Shown here: one piece after another, positions 24,224-35,590 of the stretch
Layout: every line of letters begins with the position of its first letter
Position numbering within the stretch: the stretch's first letter is position 1
DNA from: Buchnera aphidicola (Periphyllus koelreuteriae)
Lineage (GTDB): Bacteria > Pseudomonadota > Gammaproteobacteria > Enterobacterales > Enterobacteriaceae
Assembly: GCF_039360445.1 (NCBI RefSeq)
Contig: NZ_CP134981.1
Span: 2,902 to 39,608 of the forward strand
Length of the DNA: 36,707 nt
Direction: 5' to 3'
Program-made: the position numbers and the translations under genes
The notes under the pieces: model-generated
What the model was told of the DNA's origin: nothing
The model's database searches: none
What the model saw: the letters and a program-made list of their open reading frames with translations, nothing else

Positions 24224-24293
24224 AATTTTCTTTTCCTTTTATTATTTTTAAAAAATAATTATAAAAAATTAATATTTTAAATTTTAATTTTTT

Positions 24294-27200
24294 TTATAAA
24301 TTATTTGAATTTAATAATTCTGATAAGTTAGCTGAAGCTTCTTCTAAACTAATTTGTTTATTCGAAGTATTATGTTTTATTTTATTTTCTTTAAATTTAT
24401 TTACTTTTTTATTAAGTAATCTATCTTGATGATATTTATATCCAGTTCCTGCTGGAATTAATCGTCCAACTATAACGTTTTCTTTTAATCCTCTTAAATC
24501 ATCTGTTTTTCCAGCTACTGCAGATTCTGTTAATACTCGTGTTGTTTCTTGAAATGATGCAGCAGAAATAAAAGATTCTGTAGCTAAAGAAGCTTTAGTT
24601 ATTCCTAATAAATCCCTGTTATAAGATATTGTTTTTTTGTTTTTATTTTTTAATTTAATATTAGATAATCTTATTCGAGAATATTCAATTTGTTCTCCAT
24701 TTAGAAAATCTGATTCTCCATGATCAATAATTGTTGCTTTTCTTAACATTTGTCTAATAATTGCTTCAATATGTTTATCATTAATTTTTACTCCTTGTAA
24801 TCTATATACTTCTTGAACTTCATTCACTATATATCTTGTTACAGATTGAATACCTCTTAATCTTAAAATATCATGTGGAGATTCTGGACCATCTGAAATC
24901 ACATCTCCTTGTTCTATAATTTCTCCTTCAAAAACATTTAATTGCCTCCATTTAGGAATCATTTCTTCATATATATTTTTTCCGTTTAATGAAGTAATAA
25001 TTAATCTTCTTTTTCCTTTTGTTTCTTTTCCGAATGAAATCATTCCACTTTTTTCAGCTAAAATAGCTAATTCTTTAGGTTTTCTTGCTTCAAATAAATC
25101 AGCAACTCTTGGTAAACCTCCTGTAATATCTTTAGTGCTTACAGATTCTTGAGGAACTCTTGCTAATGTATCACCCGATCTAATTTTATTTCCATTATTT
25201 AATTGAACTATTGTTTTTCCAGGTAAAAAATATTGAGCAGGAATTTTTGTTCCTGGTATTAATACATCAGTTTTATCAGAATTAATTATTTTCAAAGAAG
25301 GTCTTAATTCTTTTCCTAAAGCGTTTCTTTCAGATACATCTAAAATAATTATAGATGATTGACCAGTTAATTCATCTGTTTTTTTTATAATACTTTGACC
25401 TTCTATCATATCTATAAATTTTAAATATCCATTTACTTCAGTAATAACTGGAATAGTATGAGGATCCCAAACTGCTATAATTTCTTTAGAATATACTTGA
25501 TCTCCATTTTTTTTCTTTAAAATTGATCCATATGGAATTTTATAACTTTCTTTAGTTTGACCTAATAAATCAATTATTTTTAGTTCAACATTTCGAGATG
25601 TGATAACAATTTTTCCATTAGAGTTAATAACAAATTTTGCATTATTTAATTTTAATATTCCATTGTTTCTGATTTGAATATTAGATTCTGTTACAGATCT
25701 TGATGCTGCTCCTCCTATATGAAAAGTTCTCATAGTTAATTGTGTTCCAGGTTCTCCTATAGATTGAGCAGCAATTACACCAATTGCTTCTCCTTTTTTT
25801 ACTAATTCACCTCTTGCTAAATCTCTTCCATAACAATAAGCGCAAACTCCAAAATTTGTTTCACAATGAACTATTGATCTTACTTTTATTACATCGATTG
25901 AATTTTTTTCTAATAAATTACAATATTTTTCATTTAATAATGTATTTTTTTTGATTAATATTTCTTTTGAATGATTTTTAAATATATTGTTTAAAGAAAT
26001 TCTTCCTAATACTCGTTCTTTTAATGGTTCTTTTACATTTCCTCCTTCAATTAAAGAAGTCATTTCTATTCCATTTTTTGTTTTACAATTTTTTTCTGTT
26101 ACAACTAAATCTTGAGCAACATCAACTAATCTACGAGTTAGATATCCAGAGTTTGCTGTTTTTAAAGCTGTGTCAGCTAATCCTTTTCTTGCTCCATGTG
26201 TTGAAATAAAATATTGAACAACATTTAATCCTTCTCTAAAATTTGCTGTTATTGGTGTTTCTATAATTGATCCATCTGGTTTAGCCATTAAACCTCTCAT
26301 TCCAGCCAATTGCCGAATTTGAGCTGCTGATCCTCTTGCTCCAGAATCTGCCATTATAAAAATACTATTAAATGATAATTGTTTTTTAATTATTCCATTT
26401 TTATTTTTAACATTTTCAGTAGATAAATTTTTCATCATAGATTTTGATACTTTTTCATTAGCTGTTGACCAAATATCAATTACTTTATTATATCTTTCTC
26501 CTGAAGTTACTAATCCTGATTGAAATTGTTCTTGTATTTCTTCAACTTCTATTTTTGCATCATTAATTATATCTGCTTTTTTTTTAGGTATTTTCATATC
26601 ATCAATTCCAACAGATGATCCTGATCGTGCTGCATAAGCAAATCCAGTGTACATTATTTGATCAGCGAAAATAACTGTTTTTTTAGAACCTAAAATTCTA
26701 TAACATGTATTAATCATATCAGATATAGTATTTTTTTTAAGAGTTTGATTAATTATAGAAAAAGGCATACCTTTTGGAACGATTTTCCATAATATTGCTC
26801 TTCCAATAGTTGTTTTAATAATTTTTTTATATTTTATTTTAATTTTATTTTTATATTTTTTATATTCAGTAATTCTTACTTTTACAATAGAATGAAGTTC
26901 AGCCAGACCTAATTCATATATTTTTTCTGCTTCTTTTGGTCCTGATAGAAGCATATTTTCGCCTTTTCCATTTATTTTTTCTCGAGTCATATAATATAAC
27001 CCAAGAACAACATCCTGAGATGGAACAATAATCGGTTCTCCATTAGCTGGAGAAAGAATATTATTTGTCGACATCATTAAATTTTTTGCTTCTACTTGTG
27101 ATTCAATAGTTAAAGGAATGTGAACAGCCATTTGATCTCCATCGAAATCTGCATTATATGCTGCACATACTAATGGGTGTAATTGAATAGCTTTTCCTTC

Positions 27201-28523
27201 AATTAATATTGGTTCAAAAGCTTGTATTCCTAATCTATGTAATGTTGGTGCTCTATTTAGTAATATTGGGTGTTTTTTAATAACTTCATCTAGAACATCC
27301 CAAACTATTGAATCTTCTTGTTCTACCATTTTTTTTGCTGATTTAATAGTTGCAGCTACATTTTTTTCTTCTAATTTTCCATATATAAACGGTTTAAATA
27401 ATTCTAAAGCCATTTTTTTTGGTAAACCACATTGATTTAGTTTGAGATATGGTCCAACTGTAATAACAGAACGACCAGAATAATCAACTCTTTTTCCAAG
27501 TAAATTTTGTCTAAATCTTCCTTGTTTTCCTTTAATCATATCAGAAAGAGATTTTAATGGTCTTTTATTTGATCCAATAATAGCTCTACCTCTTCTTCCA
27601 TTATCTAATAATGCATCTACTGATTCTTGAAGCATTCTTTTTTCGTTTCTTACTATAATATCTGGCGCTGATAATTCTAATAATCTTTTTAATCTATTAT
27701 TTCTATTGATTACTCTTCTATATAAATCATTTAAATCTGATGTGGCAAATCTTCCTCCATCTAATGGAACCAATGGTCTTAAATCTGGTGGTAAAATAGG
27801 TAATACAGTAAGTATCATCCATTCTGGTTTATTATTAGAATTAATAAATGATTCAATTAATTTTATTCTTTTAGTAGTTTTTTTTTTTTTTGTTTCAGAA
27901 TGAGTATGTTTTAATTCTATTCTAAGTTTTTTGCATTCTTTTTTTAAATTAATTTTTTTTAATATTTTTTGTATTGCTTCTGCTCCCATTTCTGCTTGAA
28001 ATTCATCTCCAAATTCTTCTATTGCTTCAATATTTTGTTCTTCTGTTAAAATTGATCCTTTTTTTAATGTTGTAGTTCCATTTTCTATTACAACATAAGA
28101 TTCAAAATATAAAACTCTTTCTATATCTTTTAATGGCATATCTAAAAGTAATCCGATTCTAGATGGTAGAGATTTTAAAAACCAAATATGAGCTATTGGA
28201 GAAGCTAATTCAATGTGTCCCATTCTTTCTCTTCTTACTTTGCTTTGAGTAACTTCTACACCGCATTTTTCACAAATTACTCCTCTATGTTTTAATCTTT
28301 TATATTTTCCACATAAACATTCATAATCTTTAACCGGACCAAAAATTCTAGCACAAAATAATCCATCTCTTTCTGGTTTAAATGTTCTATAATTTATTGT
28401 TTCTGGTTTTTTTACTTCTCCATATGACCACGACCGTACAATTTCAGGGGAAGGCAATGATATTTTTATTGAATTAAAATTATCAGATTTATTTTTTTTA
28501 ATAAATTTAAATAGCTCTTTCAA
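24294..28523 (-). CDS. rpoC: RNA polymerase subunit beta-prime
   Basis: This is the catalytic subunit that holds the active-site magnesium. It has 1409 residues (E. coli 1407). The start codon is TTG (28521-28523), preceded by AGGAAAA. An in-frame stop lies six codons upstream and no nearby ATG exists, and [10 protein letters not shown] aligns with E. coli MKDLLKFLKA. The zinc ribbon [19 protein letters not shown], the catalytic NADFDGD (Asp459, Asp461, Asp463), the trigger loop [12 protein letters not shown] and the second zinc site ([11 protein letters not shown]) are intact. An A14 run encodes lysines near residue 213. It follows rpoB after 64 bases. Confidence 0.98.
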   Translation of the reverse strand: MKELFKFIKKNKSDNFNSIKISLPSPEIVRSWSYGEVKKPETINYRTFKPERDGLFCARIFGPVKDYECLCGKYKRLKHRGVICEKCGVEVTQSKVRRERMGHIELASPIAHIWFLKSLPSRIGLLLDMPLKDIERVLYFESYVVIENGTTTLKKGSILTEEQNIEAIEEFGDEFQAEMGAEAIQKILKKINLKKECKKLRIELKHTHSETKKKKTTKRIKLIESFINSNNKPEWMILTVLPILPPDLRPLVPLDGGRFATSDLNDLYRRVINRNNRLKRLLELSAPDIIVRNEKRMLQESVDALLDNGRRGRAIIGSNKRPLKSLSDMIKGKQGRFRQNLLGKRVDYSGRSVITVGPYLKLNQCGLPKKMALELFKPFIYGKLEEKNVAATIKSAKKMVEQEDSIVWDVLDEVIKKHPILLNRAPTLHRLGIQAFEPILIEGKAIQLHPLVCAAYNADFDGDQMAVHIPLTIESQVEAKNLMMSTNNILSPANGEPIIVPSQDVVLGLYYMTREKINGKGENMLLSGPKEAEKIYELGLAELHSIVKVRITEYKKYKNKIKIKYKKIIKTTIGRAILWKIVPKGMPFSIINQTLKKNTISDMINTCYRILGSKKTVIFADQIMYTGFAYAARSGSSVGIDDMKIPKKKADIINDAKIEVEEIQEQFQSGLVTSGERYNKVIDIWSTANEKVSKSMMKNLSTENVKNKNGIIKKQLSFNSIFIMADSGARGSAAQIRQLAGMRGLMAKPDGSIIETPITANFREGLNVVQYFISTHGARKGLADTALKTANSGYLTRRLVDVAQDLVVTEKNCKTKNGIEMTSLIEGGNVKEPLKERVLGRISLNNIFKNHSKEILIKKNTLLNEKYCNLLEKNSIDVIKVRSIVHCETNFGVCAYCYGRDLARGELVKKGEAIGVIAAQSIGEPGTQLTMRTFHIGGAASRSVTESNIQIRNNGILKLNNAKFVINSNGKIVITSRNVELKIIDLLGQTKESYKIPYGSILKKKNGDQVYSKEIIAVWDPHTIPVITEVNGYLKFIDMIEGQSIIKKTDELTGQSSIIILDVSERNALGKELRPSLKIINSDKTDVLIPGTKIPAQYFLPGKTIVQLNNGNKIRSGDTLARVPQESVSTKDITGGLPRVADLFEARKPKELAILAEKSGMISFGKETKGKRRLIITSLNGKNIYEEMIPKWRQLNVFEGEIIEQGDVISDGPESPHDILRLRGIQSVTRYIVNEVQEVYRLQGVKINDKHIEAIIRQMLRKATIIDHGESDFLNGEQIEYSRIRLSNIKLKNKNKKTISYNRDLLGITKASLATESFISAASFQETTRVLTESAVAGKTDDLRGLKENVIVGRLIPAGTGYKYHQDRLLNKKVNKFKENKIKHNTSNKQISLEEASANLSELLNSNNL

Positions 28524-28587
28524 AAATTTTTTCCTATTTTAAAGTATTATTTGAAATTAAATATTATTTTAACTTTTAAATTATTTT

Positions 28588-31500
28588 TTAATTTTCTAAT
28601 TCTATATTAATACCTAAAGAACGTATTTCTTTTAATAAAACATTAAATGATTCCGGCATTCCTGGTTCCATTTTATGATTTCCATCAACAATGTTTTTGT
28701 ACATTTTAGTTCGTCCACTAACATCATCTGATTTAACAGTTAACATTTCTTGTAATGTATAAGATGCTCCATATGCTTCTAGAGCCCAAACTTCCATTTC
28801 TCCAAATCTTTGTCCACCAAATTGAGCTTTTCCACCTAAAGGTTGTTGAGTTACTAAACTATAAGATCCTGTTGAACGAGCATGCATTTTATCATCAACT
28901 AAATGATTTAATTTTAATATATACATATATCCTACAGTTACTGGTCTTTCAAATTGTTCTCCTGTTCGTCCATCAAATAATTTAATTTGTCCAGATTTAG
29001 GAATACCTCCTAAATGTAAAAGATCTTTTATTTCTTTTTCTTTTGCTCCATCAAATACAGGAGTAGAAACAGGAAGTCCTTTTTTATAATTTTTAGCTAA
29101 ACATAAAATTTCATCATCAGAAAAATTTTTAATATTTATTTTTTGTCTATTTTTATATCCTATATCAAAAGTTTTTTGAATAAAATTACGTAAATTTAAA
29201 ATTTTATTTTTTTCTTTTAATATTTTTTTTATTTTATTTCCTATTCCTTTAGATGCCATTCCTAAATGAGTTTCTAATATTTGGCCAATATTCATTCTAG
29301 ATGGAACACCTAAAGGATTTAATACAATATCGATAGGAACACCGTTTTCATCATATGGCATATCTTCTATTGGATTAATTTTTGATATAACTCCTTTGTT
29401 TCCATGTCTTCCAGCCATTTTATCTCCAGTTTGTAAATATCTTTTAACTGCTAGATATACTTTTACTATTTTTAATATTCCTGGTGATAAATCATCTCCT
29501 TGAATAATTTTTTTTTTTTTTTCTGTTAATTTTTTTCTAAAATATTTTTTTAAATTTTGATATTGTTTTTTTATTTTTTCAATTTTTTTTTGATATATTG
29601 AATTTTTTATTTTTAAATAAAACCATTTTTCTGGATTTTTTTTTTTGAATTTTTTATAAGATAATCCTGATTTTATTAAAATAAATTTTGTTTGTCTAAA
29701 TATATCTTTTTCAAATATTTTTTGTTTTTCTGATAAATCTTTTTTAATTTGTTTAATTTGCATTTCTTCAATTTCAATTGTTCTTTTATCTTTTTTTATT
29801 CCATCTCTAGTAAAAATTTGGACATCGATAACAGTTCCTAAAACACCATTTGGAACACGCAAAGATGAATCTTTTACATCAGAAGCTTTTTCTCCAAAAA
29901 TTGCTCGTAATAATTTTTCCTCTGGAGTTAATTGAGTTTCTCCTTTTGGAGTTACTTTTCCAACTAAAATTTCTCCTCCAGTAACTTCTGCTCCAATATG
30001 AATAATTCCTGATTCATCTAATTTAGATAATGCAGATTCTCCTATATTTGGTATATCAGAAGTAATTTCTTCTGATCCTAATTTTGTATCTCTAGAAATA
30101 CAAGATAATTCTTGAATATGAATACTTGTAAATCGATCTTCTTTTACTACTTTTTCTGAAATTAAAATCGAATCTTCAAAGTTATAACCATTCCATGGCA
30201 TGAAAGCCACTCTCATATTTTGTCCTAAAGCTAATTCTCCTAAATCTGTAGCAGGACCATTACTTAAAATATCTCCTTTTTTTATTTTATCATTTAAAGA
30301 AACACATGGTGTTTGATTAATACATGTATTTTGATTAGATCTTTTATATTTTGTTAAATTATATATATCTATTCCAGTTTGATTAGATTTTATTTTTTTT
30401 TTATTAATTTTAATAACAATTTTTGAAGAATCTACATAATGAACAGTTCCATTTCGTTTTGCAATAATGTTTACTCCTGAATCTATTGCTACAAATTTTT
30501 CCATTCCTGTACCAACTAGTGGTTTTTCTGATTTAAGAACAGGAACAGCTTGTCTTTGCATATTTGCTCCCATTAAAGCTCGATTGGCATCATCGTGTTC
30601 TAAGAAAGGAATTAATGATGCACCAACTGATACAATTTGTTGATTCGATATATCCATATAATGTATTTGTTTTTTTTTAAATAAACTAAATTCATTTTTA
30701 TATCTACATGTTATTAATTTATCTATAATTTTTTTATTTTTTTTTATATTTGTGTTAGATTGAGCAATTATAAAATTACCTTCTTCAATAGCAGATAAAT
30801 ATTGTATTTTATCTGTTACATATCCTTTAGAAACAACTCTGTAAGGTGTTTCTAAAAAACCATATTTATTAGTTCTTGCATAAATTGATAAAGAATTTAT
30901 TAATCCAATATTTGGACCTTCTGGTGTTTCAATAGGGCATACTCTTCCATAATGAGTAGGATGAACATCTCTTACTTCAAAACCAGCTCTTTCTCTTGTT
31001 AATCCTCCAACTCCTAAAGCAGAAATTCTTCTTTTATGAGTAATTTCAGATAATGGATTGTTTTGATCCATAAATTGAGATAATTGACTAGATCCAAAAA
31101 ATTCTTTTACTGCAGCAGAAATAGGTTTTGCATTAATCATATCTTGTGGCATTAAAGTATCTACATCACCAACAGATAATCTTTCTTTAACAGCTCTTTC
31201 TACTCTAATTAAACCAATTCGAAATTGATTTTCTGCCATTTCTCCAACTGATCTAACTCTTCTGTTTCCTAAATGATCTATATCGTCTACTTCTCCTTTT
31301 CCGTTTCTTATATTAATTAATTTTTTTATAACATCAAGAATATCATTTTTATTTAATATATTTTTTCCAGTAATTTTTTTTCTTAAAAGTGATCTATTAA
31401 ATTTCATTCTTCCAACTGATGAAAGATCATATCTTTCTTCTGAAAAAAATAATGATTTAAATAAATTTTCTGATGCTTCTTTTGTTGGTGGTTCTCCAGG

Positions 31501-32610
31501 TCTCATCATTCTGTAAATTTCTATAAGAGCACTAGTTTTATTTGTTGTGTGATCTATTTTTAACGTTTCAGATATATATGGTCCATGATCTAAATCATTT
31601 GTAAAGATTGTTTTAATTTTATTTATTTCATTTTTTTTTATTTTTTTTATATTTTCTATATTAAATTTTGAGTTTGCAGAAATAATTAGTTTATTATTTT
31701 TATCATAATAATTTTTTAAAGAAACTTTTCCAACGATATATTCGATTGGAACATTTATTGAAAATATTTTTTTTGTTTTTAATTTTTTTATATGTTTTGC
31801 TGTTACTCTTTCGTTTTTTTTTAAATAAATTATATTATTTTTTTTTATTTCAAATGGAATAGTTTCTCCTCTTAATCTTTCAGGAATAAGAATCATTTCT
31901 ATTTTATTTTTATGAAATCTAAAAACATTTTTTTTAAAAAAAATATTTAAAATTTCTTCAATATTATATCCAAGAGCTTTTAAAATAATTGTTGCAGGAA
32001 ATTTTCTTCGTCGATCAATTCTTACAAATATATTATCTTTTGGATCGAATTCGAAATCTAACCAAGATCCTCTATAAGGAATAATTCTTGCATTATATAA
32101 TACTTTTCCTGAAGAATGAGTTTTTCCTTTATCACTATCAAAAAAAACTCCTGGACTTCTATGAAGTTGAGATACTACTACTCTTTCAGTTCCGTTTATA
32201 ATAAAAGTTCCGTTTTTTGTCATTAAAGGGATTTCACCCATATATACTTCTTGTTCTTTAATATTTTTTATTTTTTTTTGTATTGTATCTTTTTCATATA
32301 TTATTAATCTTAAAGTTACTCTTAAAGGAACTGCATATGTTGCTCCTCTAATATGACATTCCATAACATTAAAACTTTTTTTTCCAAGTCTATATTTAAC
32401 ATATTGAATTTCTGCATGTTCATTATAACTTTTAATTGGAAAGACTGATTTTAATGCTGATTCTATTCCATTAGAAGAATTATTTTCTTGATCAATAAAT
32501 TTTTTAAATGAATTAATTTGAATTGATAACAAATAAGGAATATTTAAAATTTCATTTTTTTTTCCAAAATCTTTTCTAATTCTTTTTTTTTCTGTATATG
32601 AATAAACCAT
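28588..32610 (-). CDS. rpoB: RNA polymerase subunit beta
   Basis: Beta forms the other half of the catalytic cleft. It has 1340 residues (E. coli 1342) and ends GINIELEN. The rifampicin-pocket cluster [13 protein letters not shown] and [10 protein letters not shown] are intact. Val534 replaces the proline of the near-universal ALGPGGL (E. coli Pro535). [12 protein letters not shown] near the active site is unchanged. A dispensable region at about residues 985-1035 is lysine-rich and contains an A15 run (29508-29522). It is preceded by an attenuator-like hairpin after rplL. Confidence 0.98.
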   Translation of the reverse strand: MVYSYTEKKRIRKDFGKKNEILNIPYLLSIQINSFKKFIDQENNSSNGIESALKSVFPIKSYNEHAEIQYVKYRLGKKSFNVMECHIRGATYAVPLRVTLRLIIYEKDTIQKKIKNIKEQEVYMGEIPLMTKNGTFIINGTERVVVSQLHRSPGVFFDSDKGKTHSSGKVLYNARIIPYRGSWLDFEFDPKDNIFVRIDRRRKFPATIILKALGYNIEEILNIFFKKNVFRFHKNKIEMILIPERLRGETIPFEIKKNNIIYLKKNERVTAKHIKKLKTKKIFSINVPIEYIVGKVSLKNYYDKNNKLIISANSKFNIENIKKIKKNEINKIKTIFTNDLDHGPYISETLKIDHTTNKTSALIEIYRMMRPGEPPTKEASENLFKSLFFSEERYDLSSVGRMKFNRSLLRKKITGKNILNKNDILDVIKKLINIRNGKGEVDDIDHLGNRRVRSVGEMAENQFRIGLIRVERAVKERLSVGDVDTLMPQDMINAKPISAAVKEFFGSSQLSQFMDQNNPLSEITHKRRISALGVGGLTRERAGFEVRDVHPTHYGRVCPIETPEGPNIGLINSLSIYARTNKYGFLETPYRVVSKGYVTDKIQYLSAIEEGNFIIAQSNTNIKKNKKIIDKLITCRYKNEFSLFKKKQIHYMDISNQQIVSVGASLIPFLEHDDANRALMGANMQRQAVPVLKSEKPLVGTGMEKFVAIDSGVNIIAKRNGTVHYVDSSKIVIKINKKKIKSNQTGIDIYNLTKYKRSNQNTCINQTPCVSLNDKIKKGDILSNGPATDLGELALGQNMRVAFMPWNGYNFEDSILISEKVVKEDRFTSIHIQELSCISRDTKLGSEEITSDIPNIGESALSKLDESGIIHIGAEVTGGEILVGKVTPKGETQLTPEEKLLRAIFGEKASDVKDSSLRVPNGVLGTVIDVQIFTRDGIKKDKRTIEIEEMQIKQIKKDLSEKQKIFEKDIFRQTKFILIKSGLSYKKFKKKNPEKWFYLKIKNSIYQKKIEKIKKQYQNLKKYFRKKLTEKKKKIIQGDDLSPGILKIVKVYLAVKRYLQTGDKMAGRHGNKGVISKINPIEDMPYDENGVPIDIVLNPLGVPSRMNIGQILETHLGMASKGIGNKIKKILKEKNKILNLRNFIQKTFDIGYKNRQKINIKNFSDDEILCLAKNYKKGLPVSTPVFDGAKEKEIKDLLHLGGIPKSGQIKLFDGRTGEQFERPVTVGYMYILKLNHLVDDKMHARSTGSYSLVTQQPLGGKAQFGGQRFGEMEVWALEAYGASYTLQEMLTVKSDDVSGRTKMYKNIVDGNHKMEPGMPESFNVLLKEIRSLGINIELEN

Positions 32611-32689
32611 TTTTTTTCTCTATTTTATAAAAGTTTTATAAATAATATTTTTTAAACAATATTTTTAATTTTATATTTTTATTTTTTAA

Positions 32690-32719
32690 AAGAGCTGGTG
32701 ATTTTTTTCACCAGCTTTT
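32690..32719 (-). terminator. Attenuator-like hairpin between rplL and rpoB
   Basis: Nine-bp GC-containing arms AGCTGGTGA (32693-32701) and TCACCAGCT (32708-32716), extendable by about three A/T or G-U pairs, enclose a six-base loop, 37 bases past the rplL stop. In the minus-strand transcript it is followed by CUUUU then A. In E. coli this gap holds an attenuator that lowers rpoBC relative to rplJL, so an equivalent role is inferred. It is the most GC-rich spot in the gap. Confidence 0.6.
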
Positions 32720-32755
32720 ATTATTTAAAAATTTTTTCAGAAATAAAAATTAGTT

Positions 32756-33124
32756 TTATTTTAATTCTACTTCTGCCCCAGCTGTTTCTAATGCTTTTTT
32801 TAAAGATTCTGATTCTTTTTTATTAACTTTTTCTTTTATTATAGTTGGCGCAGATTCTACTAAATCTTTAGCTTCTTTTAATCCTAAATTTGTTAAACTT
32901 CTTACAGCTCTTATTACAGAAACTTTATTTTTTCCTATAGATTTAATATATACATCAAATTCAGATTTTTCTTCTTCTTTTTTTATTTCTTGTTGTATGT
33001 TATTTTGAATAATTGGCGTTGCAGAGACTTTAAATTTTTTTTCCATAGATTGAATTAACTCTACTATTTCCATAACTGACATTTTCGAAATAGTATTTAA
33101 TATCTCTTTTTTATTAATAGACAT
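32756..33124 (-). CDS. rplL: 50S ribosomal protein L7/L12
   Basis: This is the stalk protein that recruits translation factor GTPases. It has 122 residues (E. coli 121). The N-terminal dimerisation domain has [20 protein letters not shown]. The C-terminal domain has [13 protein letters not shown] and the end [15 protein letters not shown]. The hinge (about residues 35-52), alanine/valine-rich in E. coli, is here glutamine/asparagine/lysine-rich ([15 protein letters not shown]). It lies 24 bases after rplJ. Confidence 0.97.
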   Translation of the reverse strand: MSINKKEILNTISKMSVMEIVELIQSMEKKFKVSATPIIQNNIQQEIKKEEEKSEFDVYIKSIGKNKVSVIRAVRSLTNLGLKEAKDLVESAPTIIKEKVNKKESESLKKALETAGAEVELK

Positions 33125-33148
33125 TTTTTTTCCATATTTTTAATAGAT

Positions 33149-33649
33149 TTAATTATTATTTTCTTTTTTATTTTTAATAGACATTATTACTCGAACTAAT
33201 TTTGAAATAGATGCTTCTTTTATGATGTAAATTAATTTTTGTATTGCTTCTTTAAATGTAGGAATTTCTGCTAATTTTTTTATTTTTTTATCTGAAATAA
33301 ATTTTCCTTCAAAGGCAGCTCCTTTTATTTTAAAAGTTTTATTTTCTTTTGAAAATGAATATAGCAATTTTGCTGCGCTTCCAGGATTTTTTATAGAATA
33401 AGCAATGAGAGTAAATTTTTTTAATTTTTTTTGTAAACATTCGAATTGTGTTTTAGAAATAGCTTTTTTTAATAATGTATTTTTTATTACTTTTATTGTT
33501 ATATTATTTTTTCTTGCTTCTTTTCTTAATATATTAATTTTATTAGAATTTATTTTGTTAGGATTTGCTATTACTGCTGATAATGCTTTTTTTGATATAT
33601 TTTTTATTTCATCAACAATTTTTTTTTTTTTTTTTATATTAATAGACAT
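33149..33649 (-). CDS. rplJ: 50S ribosomal protein L10
   Basis: L10 anchors the L7/L12 stalk to 23S rRNA. It has 166 residues (E. coli 165). The family start (K..IV.EI...K.ALSAVIA) is visible after codons 6-10, which are polylysine from an A17 run (33619-33635). The central NTLLKKAI and the C-terminal L12-binding helix are diverged but recognisable. A strong AGGAG lies 6 bases before the ATG. The 260-base upstream gap may be the counterpart of the L10 autoregulatory leader of E. coli. Confidence 0.95.
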   Translation of the reverse strand: MSINIKKKKKIVDEIKNISKKALSAVIANPNKINSNKINILRKEARKNNITIKVIKNTLLKKAISKTQFECLQKKLKKFTLIAYSIKNPGSAAKLLYSFSKENKTFKIKGAAFEGKFISDKKIKKLAEIPTFKEAIQKLIYIIKEASISKLVRVIMSIKNKKENNN

Positions 33650-33660
33650 TTTTACTCCTA

Positions 33661-33678
33661 GATTTTTTTAAAAAAATC
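33661..33678 (-). promoter_or_regulatory. A/T palindrome just upstream of the rplJ ribosome-binding site
   Basis: GATTTTTTTAAAAAAATC is a perfect 18-base palindrome ending a few bases before AGGAG of rplJ on the minus strand. In mRNA it could form a 7-bp stem next to the ribosome-binding site. A regulatory role is only a possibility, since such palindromes arise easily in A/T DNA. Confidence 0.25.
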
Positions 33679-33810
33679 CTTTATAATCATTATAAATATT
33701 ATTTATTTTACATAGTAATAAAGATTTATTTAATAAAATTTAAGAAGTTTTATTTTTATATATATTTTATTTTATTTTATTTTTTTTATTTTTTTTTCTT
33801 TTTTTAATAA

Positions 33811-33866
33811 AAATAAAAAAACCTAATTTCTAACTAAAATATAAAAAAATTAATTAAGAAACTAGG
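33811..33866 (-). terminator. Terminator between rplA and rplJ
   Basis: In the minus-strand transcript, CCTAGTTTCT (33857-33866) pairs with AGAAATTAGG (33822-33831), 10 bp with one G-U, over a 25-base loop. Seven U, one A and three more U follow. It sits 44 bases past the rplA stop. It probably ends or attenuates the secE-nusG-rplK-rplA transcript ahead of rplJ-rplL-rpoB-rpoC. Confidence 0.6.
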
Positions 33867-33909
33867 GATATTTTATTCATTTTAAAAAAAAATTAATATT
33901 TTTATTTTT

Positions 33910-34584
33910 TTATTCTAAAATAGATTTTTTAATTTCAATAGATTTGCCCATTGTAGTAGTAAGAAATATTTTTTTAAAATATATTCCTTTTATTTTATTA
34001 GGTTTTTGTTTTTTCAAATCTATAATTAAACTCATTAAATTTTCTTTTATTTTATTTTTAGAAAAATTTATTTTTCCTATAGAAGCATGAATAATTCCAT
34101 TTTTATCATTTTTGTATCGTATTTGTCCGTTTTTTATTTTTTTTACTGTTTGATAAATATTTGATGTAATTGTTCCTATTTTATAATTTGGCATTAATCC
34201 TTTTGGACCTAAATATGATCCTAATAAACTAACTATTTTCATTGATTCAGGAGTTGCAACAGTTACATCAAATTTTATGTTATTTTTTTTAATTTTTTTT
34301 GATAAATCTTCCATTCCAATAAATTCAGCTCCTGCTTTTTTTGCTTCTTCCGCTTGTTTTCCTTCTGCAAATACAGCAACTTTTATGATTTTTCCATTTC
34401 CATGAGGAAGAACAGTTGCTCCTCTTATATTTTGATCTGTTTTTTTTGAATCAATTCCTAGCATTATTATAACGTCTATGCTTTCTGTAAATTTTCGTTT
34501 AGATTGATTTTTAAGAATAGAAATTGCATTTTTTATTTCCATTTTTTTTTTTATATTAATATTTTTTATGTTTTTTTTTTTCAT
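33910..34584 (-). CDS. rplA: 50S ribosomal protein L1
   Basis: L1 forms the mobile stalk near the E-site and in many bacteria represses its own operon. It has 224 residues (E. coli 234; the N-terminus is shorter). Recognisable parts are NIRGATVLPHGNGK, GAEFIGMEDL, GPKGLMPN and RYKNDKNGIIHASIGKI. An A11 run occurs near the start (34571-34581). It follows rplK after 7 bases, so translation is probably coupled. Confidence 0.96.
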   Translation of the reverse strand: MKKKNIKNINIKKKMEIKNAISILKNQSKRKFTESIDVIIMLGIDSKKTDQNIRGATVLPHGNGKIIKVAVFAEGKQAEEAKKAGAEFIGMEDLSKKIKKNNIKFDVTVATPESMKIVSLLGSYLGPKGLMPNYKIGTITSNIYQTVKKIKNGQIRYKNDKNGIIHASIGKINFSKNKIKENLMSLIIDLKKQKPNKIKGIYFKKIFLTTTMGKSIEIKKSILE

Positions 34585-34591
34585 ATTTTTA

Positions 34592-35020
34592 CTATTTTTC
34601 TATTTTTAAACCCATTGATTTTGCTGTTCCAATAATTGATAAACTCATTTTTTTTATATTAGATCCAGTCATATCTTTTTCTTTAATTTTTGCAATTTCA
34701 TTAATTTTTTTTATACTTATTGTACCAACAAATTCAGTATTTGGTTTTTTAGATCCTGATTTTATTCCTGAATATTTTTTTAATAATATTGAAGCTGGTG
34801 GAGTTTTTGTAATAAACGAAAAAGTTTTATCAGAAAACACAGTTATTATAACTGGTATTGGTATTCCTTTTTCTAATTTATTAGTTTCAGAATTAAATTT
34901 TTTACAAAAATCCATTATATTTAGTCCTTTTTGACCCAATGCTGGACCAACTGGAGGACTAGGATTTGCTTGTCCTGCTGGAATTTGAAGTTTTATATAT
35001 GATGTTATTTTTTTTGACAT
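34592..35020 (-). CDS. rplK: 50S ribosomal protein L11
   Basis: L11 binds the GTPase-associated region of 23S rRNA. Its 142 residues equal E. coli. [22 protein letters not shown] at the start, with the proline-rich hinge segment, is nearly unchanged; [12 protein letters not shown] and GTAKSMGL follow. Only 16 bases separate it from nusG, with GAGAAAAG as ribosome-binding site. The E. coli gap at this point contains a promoter and the L1 repressor site, for which there is no room here. Confidence 0.97.
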   Translation of the reverse strand: MSKKITSYIKLQIPAGQANPSPPVGPALGQKGLNIMDFCKKFNSETNKLEKGIPIPVIITVFSDKTFSFITKTPPASILLKKYSGIKSGSKKPNTEFVGTISIKKINEIAKIKEKDMTGSNIKKMSLSIIGTAKSMGLKIEK

Positions 35021-35036
35021 TTCTTTTCTCTTTTTT

Positions 35037-35590
35037 TTAAGAATTTTTTTCTACATGACTAAAATTTAATTCTACTGGTGTTGATCTTCCAAAAATTAAT
35101 ACAGATACTTTTAATCTATTTTTATCATAATCTACTTCTTCTACAATTCCATTAAAATCAGAAAATGGACCATTTTTTACTCTAATACTTTCTCCAGGTT
35201 CAAAAAGAGTCTTAGGTCTTGGTTTATTTCCAATTTTTAATAATTTGTTTTTTATTTTTACAATTTCTTGTTTATTAATTGGAAATGGGTTTTCTGGAGA
35301 TCCACCAATAAATCCTATAACTTTTGGAATGCTTTTTATTAAATGCCAACTGAATTCGTTTACAATCATCTTTATTAATACATAACCTGGAAAAAATTTA
35401 TAATCACTTTTTTTTCTTTTTCCTTTTTTAATTTCTATGACTTCTTCTGAAGGAACTAAAATATTAGAAAATATCTTTTTTAAATTTTTTTGTTTAATAT
35501 GATCTTTAATAGATTGTACTACTTTATCTTCATATCCTGAATAAATCTGTATTGCATACCATTTTTTTTTTTATGATTTTTAATTTTCAT
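35037..35590 (-). CDS. nusG: Transcription factor NusG, frame broken at an A11 tract near the start
   Basis: NusG binds RNA polymerase, reduces pausing and links to Rho or ribosomes. The conserved N-terminal domain is encoded upstream of the first in-frame ATG (35369): [14 protein letters not shown] from 35561 downward, NILVPSEEV and [10 protein letters not shown], matching E. coli WYVVQAFSGFEGRV, EVMVPTEEV and FFPGYVLVQM. The KOW domain [29 protein letters not shown] is intact. In that frame a TAA lies four codons before the Trp. The ATG with an AAGG site (35588-35590, six bases from AAGG and just after the secE stop) is in another frame, joined across A11 (35562-35572). Twelve A, or nine, would give a 183-184-residue protein (E. 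coli 181). Confidence 0.85.

Noticed and set aside
35037..35369. nusG as a 110-residue C-terminal protein starting at the ATG at 35369
   Set aside because: Conserved NusG sequence continues in frame for 64 codons upstream to the Trp-Tyr motif, so this ATG is internal (Met of the [10 protein letters not shown] strand).
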